DNA from: Limnoperna fortunei
Lineage: Eukaryota > Mollusca > Bivalvia > Mytilida > Modiolidae
DNA: 64,000 bases
Assembly: GCA_944474755.1 (NCBI GenBank)
Contig: OX104119.1
Span: 43,115,927 to 43,179,926 of the forward strand
Reading direction: 5' to 3'
Below, piece after piece: positions 30,762 through 44,914 of this stretch (the stretch's first letter is position 1; the number at the start of each line of letters is the position of its first letter). The notes beneath the pieces were generated by a model that worked only from the letters and a program-made list of their open reading frames with translations, was not told where the DNA came from and made no database searches. The position numbers were made by a program, and so were the translations under genes.

Positions 30762-30905
30762 ATTGATTGATTGAATGAATGGTGTTTTAACGCCACTTTC
30801 AGCAATTTTTCAACTATTTCATGGCGTCCAGTTTTTATTGGGGGAGGAAGCCGGAGTACCCGGAGAACCCCCGACCTGCGGTAGGAAAACTGGCAATCCT
30901 TGTTA
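30762..30905 (-). mobile_element. Short retroposon (SINE-like or LINE 3' end) with (CAAT)n tail
   Basis: Plus strand: GATTGATTGATTGAAT, then 'ggtgttttaacgccactttc', 'tttcatggcgtccag' and 'ggggaggaagccggagta'. The direct repeat GACTTTTTT(T)AG at 30750-30761 and 30906-30916 is the target duplication. The simple-repeat tail lies at the plus-strand left end, so the element is on the minus strand. Confidence 0.75.
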
Positions 30906-32075
30906 GACTTTTTTAGAAATAATTACTCCACTACAATACTGGTACAAAAATTCATCACAACACATAGAACAAAAATACTTAAATGAACTTATCTGTACAA
31001 ATTTTTAGCGAACAAAAAATGGCAAAGCAAATGCAACAATAATGGCAGACTTGAAACACAAAATATGATGATCAAGAAATCAAGCGAATGGTATTACGGA
31101 TGTTTGTAGATCACAAAAACCAAAACAAAAAACAATGCAAGCGAAATCCAACAAAAATAACACAAATTAACACACACAAAACAAGGAAAACAACAAAATT
31201 TAACAACTGAAAACCAAGACAAGTGTCGTATCGAGTGAACTGACACGTGGACAACACGCGAGGTAGGGAAACGGACAATTACTATCAAACAAACAACGCA
31301 AAATATTTAAACTCAAATTAACAATAAAAATAAGAGACAAAAAACAAATAAACAAAAGTTGTTGGTAGAACCAACTTCGCCTCAAACAAAAGTTTAATTT
31401 GAGAAAAACAATACTGTCCTTGCAAATGACTGTAAACGTTTAACAATATAGTTGGGAAGTTTTTTACTTCCTACACCGAACTTAATGCCCTTGGTCGGAC
31501 GGAGATTAATTTAATTTATATTGAAAGATTAACATCACGAAGTGTTAATACGCTTTATTAATACGCCACATCGATAAAAGACAAGTAAACATGACCTTAC
31601 AAAGTTCATACACAGTGTATAATTAGAAAATGGGTGGACAAAATCGACCAATCACAATTTTTGTGTACATTATAATACGAATAGACATTTCTTGTCGTTT
31701 TCATAAATTCGACTGTAAATTACAAAGAGAATCCGAGTAGAATTTTCCACGCATCTAACTGTATGTTTCGTTCCCCTTTCTCTATGAACTCCCCTGAACC
31801 TAGTTACGTCAAAATAATCTGATGAACACCTCGAAGAATACATCCTTAATGACATGTGTGCACGAGTTTACAACATCTTCAATCAGCTATATACTTAAAT
31901 CACTAGTACTGTGACTGGTACTTGCAGTATATTTTATAGACAGTTTTGCATGCTAGATTAGTCACTAAAGTTTCTAAACATTGCAAATTCTCAAATACAG
32001 AACAGTTGTTTGCAAATGGGTAAATATAAACTGTAATGTGCTACTTCTAAACTTAGGAATACGAGTGAACATTGG

Positions 32076-32228
32076 CAGACCTGTCAAGTGTCACGCAACT
32101 CGCGTGAGACTCACGCATCTAGTCCACAATTTGGCAGCAAATTTCTTTGATGTTTTTATTTTTTCCTTTGATCTTTCAATTTTTAGGCAAATCTCACGCG
32201 AGCAGCTCATCAAAACTTGACAGCCCTG
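32076..32228. mobile_element. 153-bp MITE with 6-bp target duplication
   Basis: Ends CAGACCTGTCAAGT and ACTTGACAGCCCTG (12 of 14 positions inverted-complementary), subterminal CTCGCGTGAGA / TCTCACGCGAG arms, flanked by CATTGG on both sides (32070-32075 and 32229-32234). Confidence 0.75.
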
Positions 32229-32828
32229 CATTGGAGCCTGCTCCTGTCCTATTATAAAAAGTAAACGAAGCAAAATATTCCGAGTTAAAGTGTACTTTTA
32301 GTTAATACTGCCATATTATTGGGTCATCCAATCAAAATGAGTTGTAAATTTACATTTGATCTACAACTACAAGTACTGTAATTCAAAAGCAGGTAACATT
32401 AAATTTAACTAGTGGTTTCAAGTTACTAAGATAAAATGAGGTAACAGCTTTGTTATAATTGTTTAATTGTTTTGGTATTGTTTCTCGAGTTACACGGTTT
32501 TATTAACTTTAACTTTGTGTATTATCTTTTTGAAAGCTTCCTTTGTTTTCGGTATTTTGTTACGTTCATTGTAGCTGTTCAATTATTTTGTCAAAAATTT
32601 GACTTAATGCAGACAAAATTGGTTGCCACCACATTTGTAAACAAATTTCCTCAAAGTCAAAGCAATCCATAGCTGTCACAAAAATACATTCGTCGTTTTA
32701 TGTTTAATCCTATTTCATTTCACTGGTCATCGTTATGACAAGCAAAAGTTTATACATGATTTATTTCTTGGTCTTGTTTTGTTCCCATTTCTTTTTAAAA
32801 CTTTTTAAACAATCAATTTTCTCAATAG

Positions 32829-32989
32829 AAAGTCCAGTGAATGTGGGTGCCATTATCGGCGGTGTAATCGGTGGAATTGTTTTGGTCGGCTTGGCAGCTC
32901 TAATCATATGGAAACTAGTTACCTACATTAAAGACAGAAGAGAACTGGCCAAATTTGAAAAAGAGGCCGCAAATGCTAGATTTCAGCAG
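32829..32989 (+). CDS. Integrin beta subunit, transmembrane exon
   Basis: After a short SPVNVG lead come about 23 hydrophobic residues ([20 protein letters not shown]) and the signature membrane-proximal cytoplasmic motif [19 protein letters not shown]. Integrin betas pair with alpha subunits to bind matrix or cells; the DRRE-type Asp contacts the alpha GFFKR arginine in characterised integrins. Acceptor 'ttttctcaatag', donor CAG|gtaagc. The exon is phase 1 in, phase 0 out, and joins exactly to 34714. The ectodomain exons (I-like domain, EGF repeats) were not found upstream, so they lie across a long intron or outside the window. Confidence 0.93.
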
Positions 32990-33061
32990 GTAAGCTTTGG
33001 TTTATTAGCCAGTCGTTGAATCAATTTTCACTTTATTTCGTTTTAGCCCGGAAAACCTTAT

Positions 33062-33713
33062 ACAATTAATGACTTTGATATAGGTCGCTATCAGGATTTA
33101 TCAGCCAGAGAAATGTAATATTCACCGAGCCGCTAGGCGAGGTGAATATACATTTTGAGGGCTGATAAATCCTGATAAGGACCGTATATCAAAGTCATTA
33201 ATTGTTTTATTACATGAATAAAACAACCATCTCCCTTGATCAGAAAAACTGAGGATGTATATTCTATTGGAGCGCCTGCTTACATTTTGAATTGTTGTAA
33301 TGCTAGTTACCCTTAATATGTTTTATTTAATACTGCATTTTGATATCAATTTGCTGATAATCGTGAAATTCCAGTTTCAAATATTGAGAAGATTATAATT
33401 GAATGAATATATCGCAGAACCGACGTTACTCCCATTTGTTGTTGACACGCACGATGTATGCATAGCTGACGTCATTGAATAGTGTACAATTAATACAATC
33501 GATTTGATTGGACGACTGAATTTATTAAGACGGCTATTCTGATTGGCTAAAACATAAAAACCAGGTCGATATCGGATTCCGCTTGACTACTATGCAGCGG
33601 AATCGTGCAGCGTACAAACATTTTATGTAATTTTAGTACTGTTGTGATTTATCGTGACCCGAAAGTTGTTCTTTGACCAATCAAAACCACGCAAAATTCT
33701 ATTCATGTAATAA
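33062..33713. repeat. Fold-back and terminal-repeat element in the last integrin intron
   Basis: 33062-33205 is a near-perfect inverted repeat (arms start ACAATTAATGACTTTGATAT; centre ATATTCACC..GGTGAATAT). Next to it a 14-bp perfect inverted pair, TTATTACATGAATA at 33207-33220 and TATTCATGTAATAA at 33700-33713, marks out a further ~500 bp, suggesting a second element or a composite. Confidence 0.6.
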
Positions 33714-34713
33714 TATTCTTAATCTGTTGGATATCAACCAAACTACAAGCGAATTAATTATAATTTAAGCATTATTCATCATCTATATTGACTTGTTACG
33801 GCCGCAGACCGTAGTGGGTAACGTGTTCGTAGAGTGCCAAGCTCCGTTCACGATAAAGACCCCTTTTTTAGATTTCGAAAAAGAGTAGAATCATTGTAAT
33901 CTAAATTTCCTGCCCACCTAGTTCTTCGTAATTCCAGGGGCAGTCAAAATTGTGTTCCTATGTCCCATCCCACCCTTTTGATTTATTTGTTTGTTAACTT
34001 GTTCTTGTCTTTAATATAGCTGAATGTCTGCTTGCTGGACGTTAAGCAAACATCCAGTAAAACTTTTCAACTGGTCTTTCACAGATATTACTTGAGCCAA
34101 ATACTTCAAATATCAGCCAGACTGATAAGGAATATATAATTTGTAAATCAGACGGTTCTTGTTATAACATAAGACCTTTTGACGTGAAATGTGTGTAAAA
34201 GTACCTGTTATTTCAAAAACTAAAAATTATCAAATTATCAGTGTTTAATGAAGTAAATACTGATGTTGCTGATTTGAGACTTATTGCTTGTGATCGACTC
34301 TAACAAATCTGAAAGTCGGGGGGTGGATGTCATAAAGAATACTCCCCGTTAAAACAAAAAGAAACAGAATTAAGAAACAAATAAACAAAAAACAAAAAAC
34401 AAAAGAAAACAACACAAAGCAAAAAATAGTAAAATAAAACTACAAACTTAACTGAACAGAACAATTACTAAGTCAGATCTCTAAGTTAAATTATTAAACA
34501 AAATTGAAATAAGTCATTTCTTATTTTAGGCTTTTAGTTTTTATGATTTAGTTTAAGATTTTACATAACATTGAACGATGCGAAAATGTTAATTTTTATA
34601 ATGCATCGTAATATTGTATCCTAAATCAGCATGGCTTGCGACGATATTCTGTCCCACCCCGTCCCCATTTACCTTAATGGAATACCTCTGTCTATATTGT
34701 TAAATATTTTCAG

Positions 34714-34815
34714 GATGAGGATCCAATTTTCGGACCTGCTACAAAAACATACAAGAAGCCAACATATACTGGAAAAGAAATAGATGGCGGGCACCAACAT
34801 GTGACTACCCAGTGA
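34714..34815 (+). CDS. Integrin beta subunit, last coding exon (cytoplasmic tail)
   Basis: 33 codons then TGA. It completes the tail: DEDPIF stands where the first NPxY motif is expected, and KKPTYTGK stands for the second (NPxY-x-G-K). In characterised integrins these bind talin and kindlin PTB folds. Here the Asn is replaced in both (Asp and Lys) and the first Tyr is Phe; the final Tyr is kept. The acceptor 'aatattttcag' is good and the phase fits 32989. A polyadenylation signal follows at 35022. Confidence 0.92.
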   Translation, partial: DEDPIFGPATKTYKKPTYTGKEIDGGHQHVTTQ

Positions 34816-35021
34816 ATGATTTAAAACAAAGTGGAAGCATATTAATTCGTATGGCTTGCATATAACACCAAGGTTAATGAATTTAATATGAAACATTATT
34901 TCTGTCAGACATTTTGTTTTATTGTGTGTAAATTGCATGAAAACATGTAGGTCTTATTTTACAAATTTCACAAGATTAACACAGTGTGACAAATCAAATA
35001 ACAAAATTATACCCTTGATGG

Positions 35022-35027
35022 AATAAA
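35022..35027 (+). terminator. Likely polyadenylation signal of the integrin gene
   Basis: AATAAA about 205 bases after the stop codon. Another AATAAA occurs near 35115. Confidence 0.5.
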
Positions 35028-35143
35028 CACACTTACAGTAGTTCATCTGATATGCTTTTATTGATCTTTCTACTTTTGTTTTAAATGTAGGTTTCTAAAC
35101 AAAACACTTTTCAATAAAAAGAGACGCACACAATTTGTGTCCT

Positions 35144-35690
35144 GGTTCAGGTGAGCCTTTGTTCTCATATCACCACCGTTGTCTGTCGTTGGTCTGTCAT
35201 CTGATCGTCGTTAACTTAAAAAACTTCTATGAATCCACTGCCATTTTTTTCAAACTTAGCCACAATCAGCTAGTGTTAAACGGTAAATTGCAAAAATGAT
35301 CAGCACTACAAGTCCTGCAAATAACATCATTGGTCCAGAAAAATTAGGTCTATAAATTATTATTATTAAGTCCGATCACATTTTATAAGAGTTATTGTCT
35401 TTTTATAACAATTGTAGACGAAGTATCATTTATCTATATAAATTAAAAGTTTGAACAGCCGCAGTTAAATCGAGAATAGCAAAATTAATTAGAAGTACCG
35501 GACTTACAAATCATGTAAATGTCTAAAAATTGTCTGATTACTCCTTAGGTGTTTTTGTTCTTTAATAACAATTTTTTGAAAAAATTTTCAGTTTTTGCCC
35601 AAAAACATTTAATTATAGATTTTAAATTGCAAAATAATCAGGTATAAGTGTATATTCCTAATATTTGGTTTGATTGAAACCAACCAAATT
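35144..35690 (+). repeat. Decayed second copy of the 'AGCTCACCTGG' family
   Basis: Shares 'caggtgagc', 'tttcaaacttagccacaatca', 'ggtaaattgcaaaaatgatcagca' and 'gagttattg..ctttttata' words with 22288-24115, but the tandem array is reduced to two or three diverged monomers. Confidence 0.6.
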
Positions 35691-35699
35691 TCAGCCCGT

Positions 35700-38600
35700 T
35701 AAATGAAATGTTTCTACACAGAATTTTAATAATAACGTGTGAAAGTTGTAAAGCTGACATAATATCTGCTATTTGTTTGTTTTGTAAATAATGTTACCAG
35801 TATTAGCAATAGGCTTGCATGTTAGTTTTCCTCATCACTTGATTTAATCAGATCCCTTATTGCACAACTAAAAGTTATTTCGGTGGCCTACTAATGAAAA
35901 AGTAAACTCTGGAACATGCTCAAACTACCGATAGTTGTTCGTAATCATAGGTGGAATTAAAAATATGACGTAAGTCAAGGTGTGTGGGGCTCCAACAATA
36001 AATAACTATGATGACCATTTTGTTGCTGAAGGTTGAAGCTGTTAAAGAGTATTTTTGTTACTTATTATTAACAATTAATCAATAGTTAAGTATGACATAA
36101 AATCTCATATACATGTATATCGAAAGCTCAAACTTGTTCGAATTTGAGTTTTCTATCTGCATTTAAAAGTAATGTTACAACTTTTTTAACAAAAAGAGGA
36201 AGTACATGTGGTTTTACTAACCATTTCATGCATATGATTAGAAGTTTTTAAATAAGGTTTGTTTTATTTAAAATACTAATTGTTAAATAGACTGTTATCT
36301 ATGATATCTATTATTCCCCCACATTGTGTATAAAGGAATAATGTTTTCAGTTTGTGTGTGTATGCTTCAGTTGTGTCCATCTGTTACCATTTCGTCACAT
36401 TTAATCAGCAATGATGCGTAAAACAATGCTGAAATTTTGTCAATAGCTTTTAAGGATCGTTCAGTATTGTGGATTGTTTTGTTAGACCTCTCTGAATCCT
36501 GTTTAAAGTTGTATAGAGAGGTATCATCATTCATCATTAGCTTACAGTAACGTGTTGTATGTAACGACTTGTATTGTTTTATAATTCTACATGCATGCAT
36601 AAAATAATAATTGCCTTTAAAGACATATCGTACTATTCGATCTTCATATGATATTTTCTTAATATTTTGTCTTAACTTTACTTATGATAAAATCTTTGAA
36701 TAAATTTAACAAAATAGTGGTAACCGACCGTATGTAAAAGTGATGTTTTACGGGTACTCGGATTATGTGTTATTTTACATATATTTTTCCCATAGTTTCC
36801 TGTAAGAATCAACTTAGACTGTTTTGAAGGCTTTATGGCATGTAGAACAATATGCCATAATCTATTTAAAAATACTTATGTTTCGAGCATAAATGTGGAA
36901 TTAATACGTTCCCGGCATTTTTGTTAAGAACTCGGAATACATAAAGAACTTACTATCCAAATTGAACAAATAAGATATGGTCACTGAAACAAGGGAAAAA
37001 ATATTGCAAAAAATATGTATAGGCGAGAATTGGCGGAATGAAAGGGTGATTTTTTTATTCTTCGTGCGATATCTTTTCTAAATTTGTAGCGAAGAATACG
37101 AGTACAATAGTTCTTTTTTTTGTGTATGTTTTTTATTGCAAAGTGATTAGTTTTGTTTTTTTTCCAAATTCTTAAAGTCTGTCTTCCTTTTCTACTTATA
37201 AAATAACATTTTAGTTGATTCATTAAGCGTACAAATTTAAATGGAATTTCGCGGAATTTTGACGACGACGACGTCATAAAAGAAAAACGAAACAATGAGG
37301 TTTAAAATCAAAATGTGCAGAAACAATTTGTCTTTTAGGTTGTTTAGTATATATTTTTTATTCCTATAGTTAATCTATAATTTATATTTTATGAACATTT
37401 TATTATTTTGTACTTTTAAGCCTTGCACTTTAAAAATCAGAAATGTACATATTTATGTTATGTATCGATGCACTTTCAGGCATAGTGAATGTGCTACAAT
37501 GATATTTGGATACACCTATTACTGCCTCATGGTATATGATACCCATCCATTATAATCAACCAATGAATTCACATTCTACATTTAGCGGAAGCGGGAGGTT
37601 TGGTATACCTTGTTAAACCTGCCAATTTTTTTTAAATGCATGTACCAAGTCAGGACCATTGCTGTAGGTACCATGTATTTGGTTGTTGGTTCTGAAGCTT
37701 GCCGGGTTCTCGGACTTTGATTTGTGGATTGTTTTTTTTACAGTTTCCTCAGTGGTCGATATTTTGTTACTACCTTCATTTATGAAGAGACATCTGTCAT
37801 AAAAATTTTCGAATATTTTTCCTCACTAAATCAAGTATATACCAGATTGCTGGAAAATATAATTTTAAGAGGAAAATTCCAAATGTTTTTGAAATTTCTC
37901 AATATAAGAGAACTTTATTTAAATGGATCCTAGTTATCATGTTACTAGAAAGTTTGTTCTTTTCTTTTTAGAATGAAAGCTTAAATGTATATTGTATATG
38001 TTTGTTAATGTTTTAGTACGTCATAGTAGTAATTTAGTTAATGAATTCCACCAAATGTATATAATCAGTGGTACAAAATCTGTTACCATGACGGTAATAT
38101 TTCCATTTATCATTTATTATAAAATTTTATAATTTTTTTGTTAAATCTACATTTTTACTGTTATTGTCTCCTTATGTCCATTTGTCAAAATAATAGCTGA
38201 TACTGTTAACCAACTTTTTATTGTATTATAATGGTTTTGAATAATTGAAACACATTTCTGAAGATAATAATCATGTATTTTATTAAACTTCATTTAGTCA
38301 TTTCGCATTTAATAAAATACTTTAAAATTATTTATTATGTTCTATTTTAAATCAAGCATATTTCGCTGGTATATTTGTCAACGGGGACGTCCAGTTTATA
38401 TGATGATTTGTATTTTCGCTATCATCAAGATGTTATATATATTTGCAGAGCGTTTACATACATAAAGCGTTATCTTTTCATTTTAGGTAATTTGATTACT
38501 GATTTAGACATAGTTGAATTTAATAAATGACAGGTAAAAATGGTAAAAACGACAGACAAGTGTTTCACTAAAAAGACATCTTACAGCAACTAAAACTAGC

Positions 38601-41600
38601 TGCCCCAAGAAATTAGGAAGGCAATTCTAAGTAAACCTCTAGCTGTAAGGGATGTGGTATTTGATATTGGACAAATAATTTGGTCTGCCACGGCATGCAA
38701 AAATCATTTCAGAACGGAGGTAAATCCTTCAAATGATACTCTGTCGTTGTCCACTAGGTTACAGTTATGAACTAAAAGTGACTATTTTGTTTTAAATTAC
38801 AGATAAAAGATTGTATCTTCTAAAACATATTGTTTGAAAGTCGCTGTATTACACAAGGAATTAGAAAGACCAATCATTTTGCTTAAACATTGGTATTTTT
38901 AATTCGGGAGCAGATTCTGTAAGGCACATTTGCTCTGTTGGGTTTAACAATGGGAAAACAAATCCATCAGTAGATCAAGGTTGAAGTTTTTGATTTTAGC
39001 TAAACTTCTTTGCTTTTATAACACCAAACGATAGGCTTTATCTCAAATAAGAAACAAGACAAACTAGAGGAATGTATTCACACGAATACGACATACCCGC
39101 CTACCATATTGGCCATAACGGGAGTACGTACACGACCCATTTCGACGCTTGTTACGTTTTTCGCTATCAGTATTTTACGAATTGGCAGTGAAAAACTTGA
39201 ACACTTTTCTTGTTATGTCTGCCTAAAATGTTCACCAGTAAGTTTATCGTTTGCACGCTATCCAGATAAGGCACAACGTTTTTGATGTAAATTTCATACA
39301 GAAACGTCCAGCACAATAAAAAAAATAATTAGATAAAACATTGTTTAAAAAACTAACTTGGATTAGATACAGAAAATCGGAGATTTGTATTTATTAAGTA
39401 TGGTCCTCCTCAAATTATAATGACAATATTGCAGCTTTTTAATGATATCACTTGACTCGTTACAAGCACTCAAAACCACACGATATATCTTAATAAATCG
39501 ACTTATTATCTATCGACTGCACCTGTAGTTGTGTAGCACATTATAGAACAATGTACAAAGCAGTGAATCAAGAAACACTAATTAGGGAATATTAATAATT
39601 TAATGATTCAAAAAATATCTACATTCGTCTAAAGTACTAAAGGTACCGATAACACCTGCAAGTTTGTTTGTTTGTTTTGTTTGAATGGTGTTTTAACGCC
39701 ACTTTCAGAAATTTTTCAGCTTTTTCATGGCGTCCAGTTTTTATTGGGGGAGGAAGCCGGAGTACCCAGAGAGCCTGCAAGTTGGCAAGTTTAAGCTCCT
39801 AATACTGTATAGTTTTCGGATAAAAACGGTTTCACACAAATTCTGTGACGGACAATATAAGGCCAAAGTGAATACATTAGGTACCCGTATCCTAATGAAG
39901 TAATTACATAAACTCTGGCGATTATGGATTAATGAGATTTGTTTACCACTACTATATGAAAAATATGAAAAATATGAACATATATAGACGTATGCAAATA
40001 ATTAGGTATAATTCGACCTGAATAAGCAAATTATTCATAACACTTGCAGTTATTTTGTGGTCAGAAATTCAAACAATTTAATTTTATATTCTTACAAAGA
40101 TAACTAGCAAACATATAAAACGACGCATTCACCAATATATAAACAAATATATTTAGTTTTTTTTTGTAAGTATTATATATCCTGGAATATTTTAAAAGCA
40201 AAAGAATATATTATATTAAACTTCATCTCTTTATTAAACTGAATTATGAGAAAAAATAAATAATTTTGGTGTTATACGTAAGTGGAATGTATAAATTCAC
40301 GATTTTATCGTACGAACATAATGTTTTTATCGTATGTGAAACATGCATACATGCATAATGTACCTCAAAATTCATTAGCTATTCGTTCTTTTTTACAAAT
40401 GTATTTTTCTTTGATTTTATGATATCATAACTTTGTACCTGGAATATTATTTACTCTATTGGGTAAAATGTGTAACCCAACCTGAGAATATAGTATTCCA
40501 GTCCCGTTTTAATTTGTTCACTCTTTTATGTGTTAATTATAAACATAAACATAAAAGACTAAGCAATCTTTCCACGGCATGCCTTGAACAAAAGTAATCA
40601 ATTGGAACTACTACTTAAAGCTTTTAACGCGACTCGATAACAAAATGGAAAAAAACAACGACAGGTCGATACACTGTCCGAACATATCAAGAAAGGGAGT
40701 TGTTTGATTTTACATACAATTATTCATTGCGACAAAATGTACTTAATGTCGTAAATGTAAGAATAAGTTGAAAAACTAAAAGTCTTGCACATTGATTATA
40801 TTATAATCTTGTTTGAGAAACATATTTGATCAAACAGTAGTTTAAATATATTGGGTTTTTTTATTTGATGTATACAAACGCACAACATTTTTTTGACGCC
40901 GTGTGATTCGATTCTATTGCTTATTCAAATTATTGTTAAAAATATTAACAAAATTTTTAAGATCTGTTTGAAACGGATCAATTTCTACATTTAGCGAATG
41001 AGCGTAAAGTTTGGTATGATGACAAATTGTGATAATATTAACTCTGTAACGGTAAAGTTGTTGGTTGGTTGAATATGGTTTACGCTAATTTTAGGAATTA
41101 CTTTTACCTTTTCAATATCGTTCTGGCAACATAATTTATAATAAACACAGGTTATGCGTCAATTCATAATAAAATATGACCAACATAATGTTGCTGAATC
41201 ACGAGCGAACTGAAACGGATAACACAAAGAAAAAATATATTGGACATACAAACAGATTAAGAAAAAGCTTTCAGAAAAGTAAATGTAAACATGTATAAAT
41301 TCAGGTCGTCTGTAAAATGACCATAACAAATACAATAAATAGGCCGAAAGAAGTTTGTCTTGCAGAGGAGTTTTAAATTAGCTAGGTTTGCATTTTACCC
41401 TATTTTTTATAATAATTAAATAATCGCTGATGGCTTTGGAACATATGAAATTATTAAGTCTCATCTTTGCAAGAGGACGCATTTTTTCGATTGTCATATT
41501 GGCTTTAAAAACAAAAAAAAAATATCTAAAACAATTTGCATAAAAGAAATTATGGTCATTGAAAAGAATACAAGTCCATCTTAGACATTAAAATTAAAAC

Positions 41601-44600
41601 AATCTGAGCAAAACTGTGTTTTTCCAGTTTGAATTCTTCCGTTAAACTTTATTTGCCTTCGAAATTTTTTACTGTGATGTCAGATAAAAAAAACAATAAT
41701 AAAACCAAAAGCAAGCAAATTATTCGTTACCAGTTAAAAATACCTGCAATCTGGGCGTGTAAACAGTGGTATCCTCCAAGTTGAAATACATTGAGTTACT
41801 CATAGTCATGTGTGTGACAAATTCGAATCCAGAAACAGCAAAACTAGGTTAAAATTCATAACTTATAACAAATGACTAACTACGTAGCATAAAATATAGT
41901 GAATTACAATGAATGTAAATAGAGGAGTAAACAAGTGATAAACCACACATAAAACAGCTAGTAAAAATAATTACGCAAACACATGAAACACAAAGTTTTC
42001 CGAAGTAGATTCTTCAGTTTGAGTAAGAAACATAAGATGTGTTTTTGATTATGTTAATTGTATGTTTCCGTAAACTATATAGTGCATAAAATAGAGATAT
42101 CAAATTGCGCACAATGGGATGCTTTCTGAACATCCGTATTTTGCTTTTCTGCATTGATTTTATTACTTGAGTATATTTTATATTAGTTTGTATAACAATT
42201 GTCGATCTGTCGATCAAATGAAGTCTGTGGCCGTCACAACTTAAAGTCATGCTAATACCCACAACCTCAGTTTTCATACGCCAGTTAAAAGAAGATCAAT
42301 TACTACCTTTACCACTCGACCAGCAAAATAACTCATGCATTCTTATATTTACCTATTGTAACTGTTTGAACATATTAAGTACTCTTATTAAATAATATGT
42401 TTTAATATATCAGGATTTCAACTATTTCCACAAAAACCTTTTTTAGCAACCGGTTTGCCTACATCTATCGTTGACTTAAATATGCTAACAATGTCTGTTT
42501 TATTAAAAAAATCAAACTGTGCGTAACATAAGGCAGCAGTTTATGATGCATTAGACAAAAGTTAACCCTATCGAAAGGGGCATTGAGAAAAAGCATAACT
42601 GTTACAGCCCAAACACGGCCATGTCACTAGGATGCGTATATAGCAACCGTGTTTTACTTTTTTTAAAACAAAGTTGAAGTATGTTCTAACTGTCATATGC
42701 TTTCATATGAGCACACATAATATCGTCCTTTTCAATTTTCGTTTATTTCTTTTGCTGATTAAACCGCTTATATCTACATAATAACTTTTATCTAGCCTTT
42801 AACATTACGTACTGTATGTAGTTTTTCTCTTCAAGTTCAATTATCAACCACACATTAATAATTAAACTTAAGTTTGCATGCATATTAGTGAGCACTGTCT
42901 TCGAAGAGAGGCGAGCTCTCCAGTATTTACGGGATCAAAACCTGCCTCAGGCTGATTTTGACTTTTTTCGTTTGAAAGTTGGTACCGTCATAAAACTGAC
43001 ACCAAGAGAATGGAGAAGGGTACACACATTTTAAGGATATAATTTCAAATGACATCGATAGAAAATAAATGTCTTGTTTAATTTTTTGCATTTATTTAAA
43101 CGTGCTATTGAAAAATCATACGACACTCAGGAAACCTCCGCATTATATAGAAAGACGTCATAGAACTACTGAAATTCAAAGGCATTGACCGGAAGTAATG
43201 TCAATTATGAAAATATCATTTAACCTTACGATTTTTAAACTAATACTTTATGTCTAATAACTCTAACTTTGCAAACCATGATCATGACTATGTTTATCAC
43301 GATTAACACTGCAGAGGGACAGGTCCCATCTTAAATTTCCAGTTTTAATAAAATGTCATATAGACCATATATTATGCGTTTTTAATAACACAATTTCAAC
43401 AATAAAAATAGACTTACATGAACAATAAAGTAAACTAAGTGCAACGCTTACAAATGTTCACAAATGCAACACTATTTCAGCCAACAGTAACGGGAACTAA
43501 TCCAAAAAAAAAACCGAAACGAACCCTTACTAAAATATAACACATTCTAATCAGATAATAATGAACAAATCATGTACTAGTTGATTGACACAAATTATGA
43601 AACATCCGTATAACATATTTTGAATAATATCCGCCAATGAAATCTGTATGTCATCGTGACTATTTTAGGTCATGGCCCATCATTTCAATGGGTTTCAATA
43701 AGGGAAATGGTGATTACATATGATTTCAACACTGATCAAGAAAAGATAAATCTTAACGGAACGAGATGCATTTAATAATGAAAAAATTACTTCGAATTAT
43801 GACATGCGTCACCACAAAAGGTGTGACAGGAATAGTCTGTCTGAAAAAGGTTTAAAGTTTTGTATGACCTACAGGCATATGCATTTAACTAAAATATATT
43901 CTATGGTCTGTAGAGCTGAATTCTTTGCGGAGACAGACAAAAAACATTTAAAAAAAGATACATTAAAAACTACTATTATAATTGTATCCACAATCCCTGA
44001 CACGTACAACAATTCTGTGAAAGTGTGGTGTAAAAATGTTGTATTTTGAGAGTACAGATATATTGATATCTGTATTGAAACCATAAACTTTCTACTTAAA
44101 TGCATATATTTTGTGCTTAACGTTCATTATATAACCAAATAAATATATTAAGAAATTGTTGACATCTATTTTACTTCCTCACTCATTTTGACACTCTAAC
44201 TAAATGTAGTGGAATAGGGAAGTAAGGTACTCGCAAAATAAATAAATAGGGTAAAACCAACAATTAAGTGCAAATATTAAAAAACAATAAAAAACGATAT
44301 TTTCTGTACTCGTATTTTGGCCACGCCTATTCCATGTTAAACGTGATCTGGCAAATAACAATGTTTTGTGTCATAAGATATTTATTTTCCGCAAATATAT
44401 TCAATATGTTAAATTATATGTAATATCTACTTATTATAATTGTCCATATCTAGTGGAAATAAACGGTTTGTCATTTTTAAAATGCACGAAATACTTACGA
44501 TATTGGTTTTATGCACGTTACAAACTAACGACCAATGTTATTAAGAACTTCTTTGACTTCGCGTTAACGATGTATACATAAAAGATAATAATTTTTATGA

Positions 44601-44914
44601 TAATAACAAAAATAGGTTAAAGGTTGTTTAACGCTCATTTAAAATTGCTCGTATCAATTATACAAGCAAATGTATAGAATAATGTCCGATTTCATAATTT
44701 ATCCAGTATAAATATTTGGCGACAATGATATTCTTTTCATCCGATACTCGTGTTAACAAATGACAAAAATGGAAATACAAAGCTTCGTGTATCGTCCTTT
44801 CTCTAACGCTCGTAATAAATTACACAGTTGTATATGTAATGAATATCTGTATATCCAATTACACAGAAGTAACTTCCACTTAAGCACTTTAGAGCAATTT
44901 TCTCGTACAACAAC
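35700..44914. other. Long AT-rich non-coding interval
   Basis: About 9 kb without a recognisable exon on either strand. One clear retroposon (39665-39773). ORFs of 60-105 codons here (such as 36981-37295 minus) are low-complexity or Lys/Phe-rich in the way random AT-rich DNA is. Confidence 0.45.
39665..39773 (-). mobile_element. 109-bp truncated retroposon with 10-bp target duplication
   Basis: CCTGCAAGTT at 39655-39664 and 39774-39783 flanks a TGTTTG-type tail, then 'gaatggtgttttaacgccac', 'tttcatggcgtccag' and 'ggggaggaagccggagtac'. Same family as 30762-30905 but with a different simple-repeat tail. Confidence 0.8.

Noticed and set aside
36981..37295. 104-codon minus-strand ORF
   Set aside because: Lys/Phe/Ile bias is that of AT-rich non-coding DNA, and no domain is visible.
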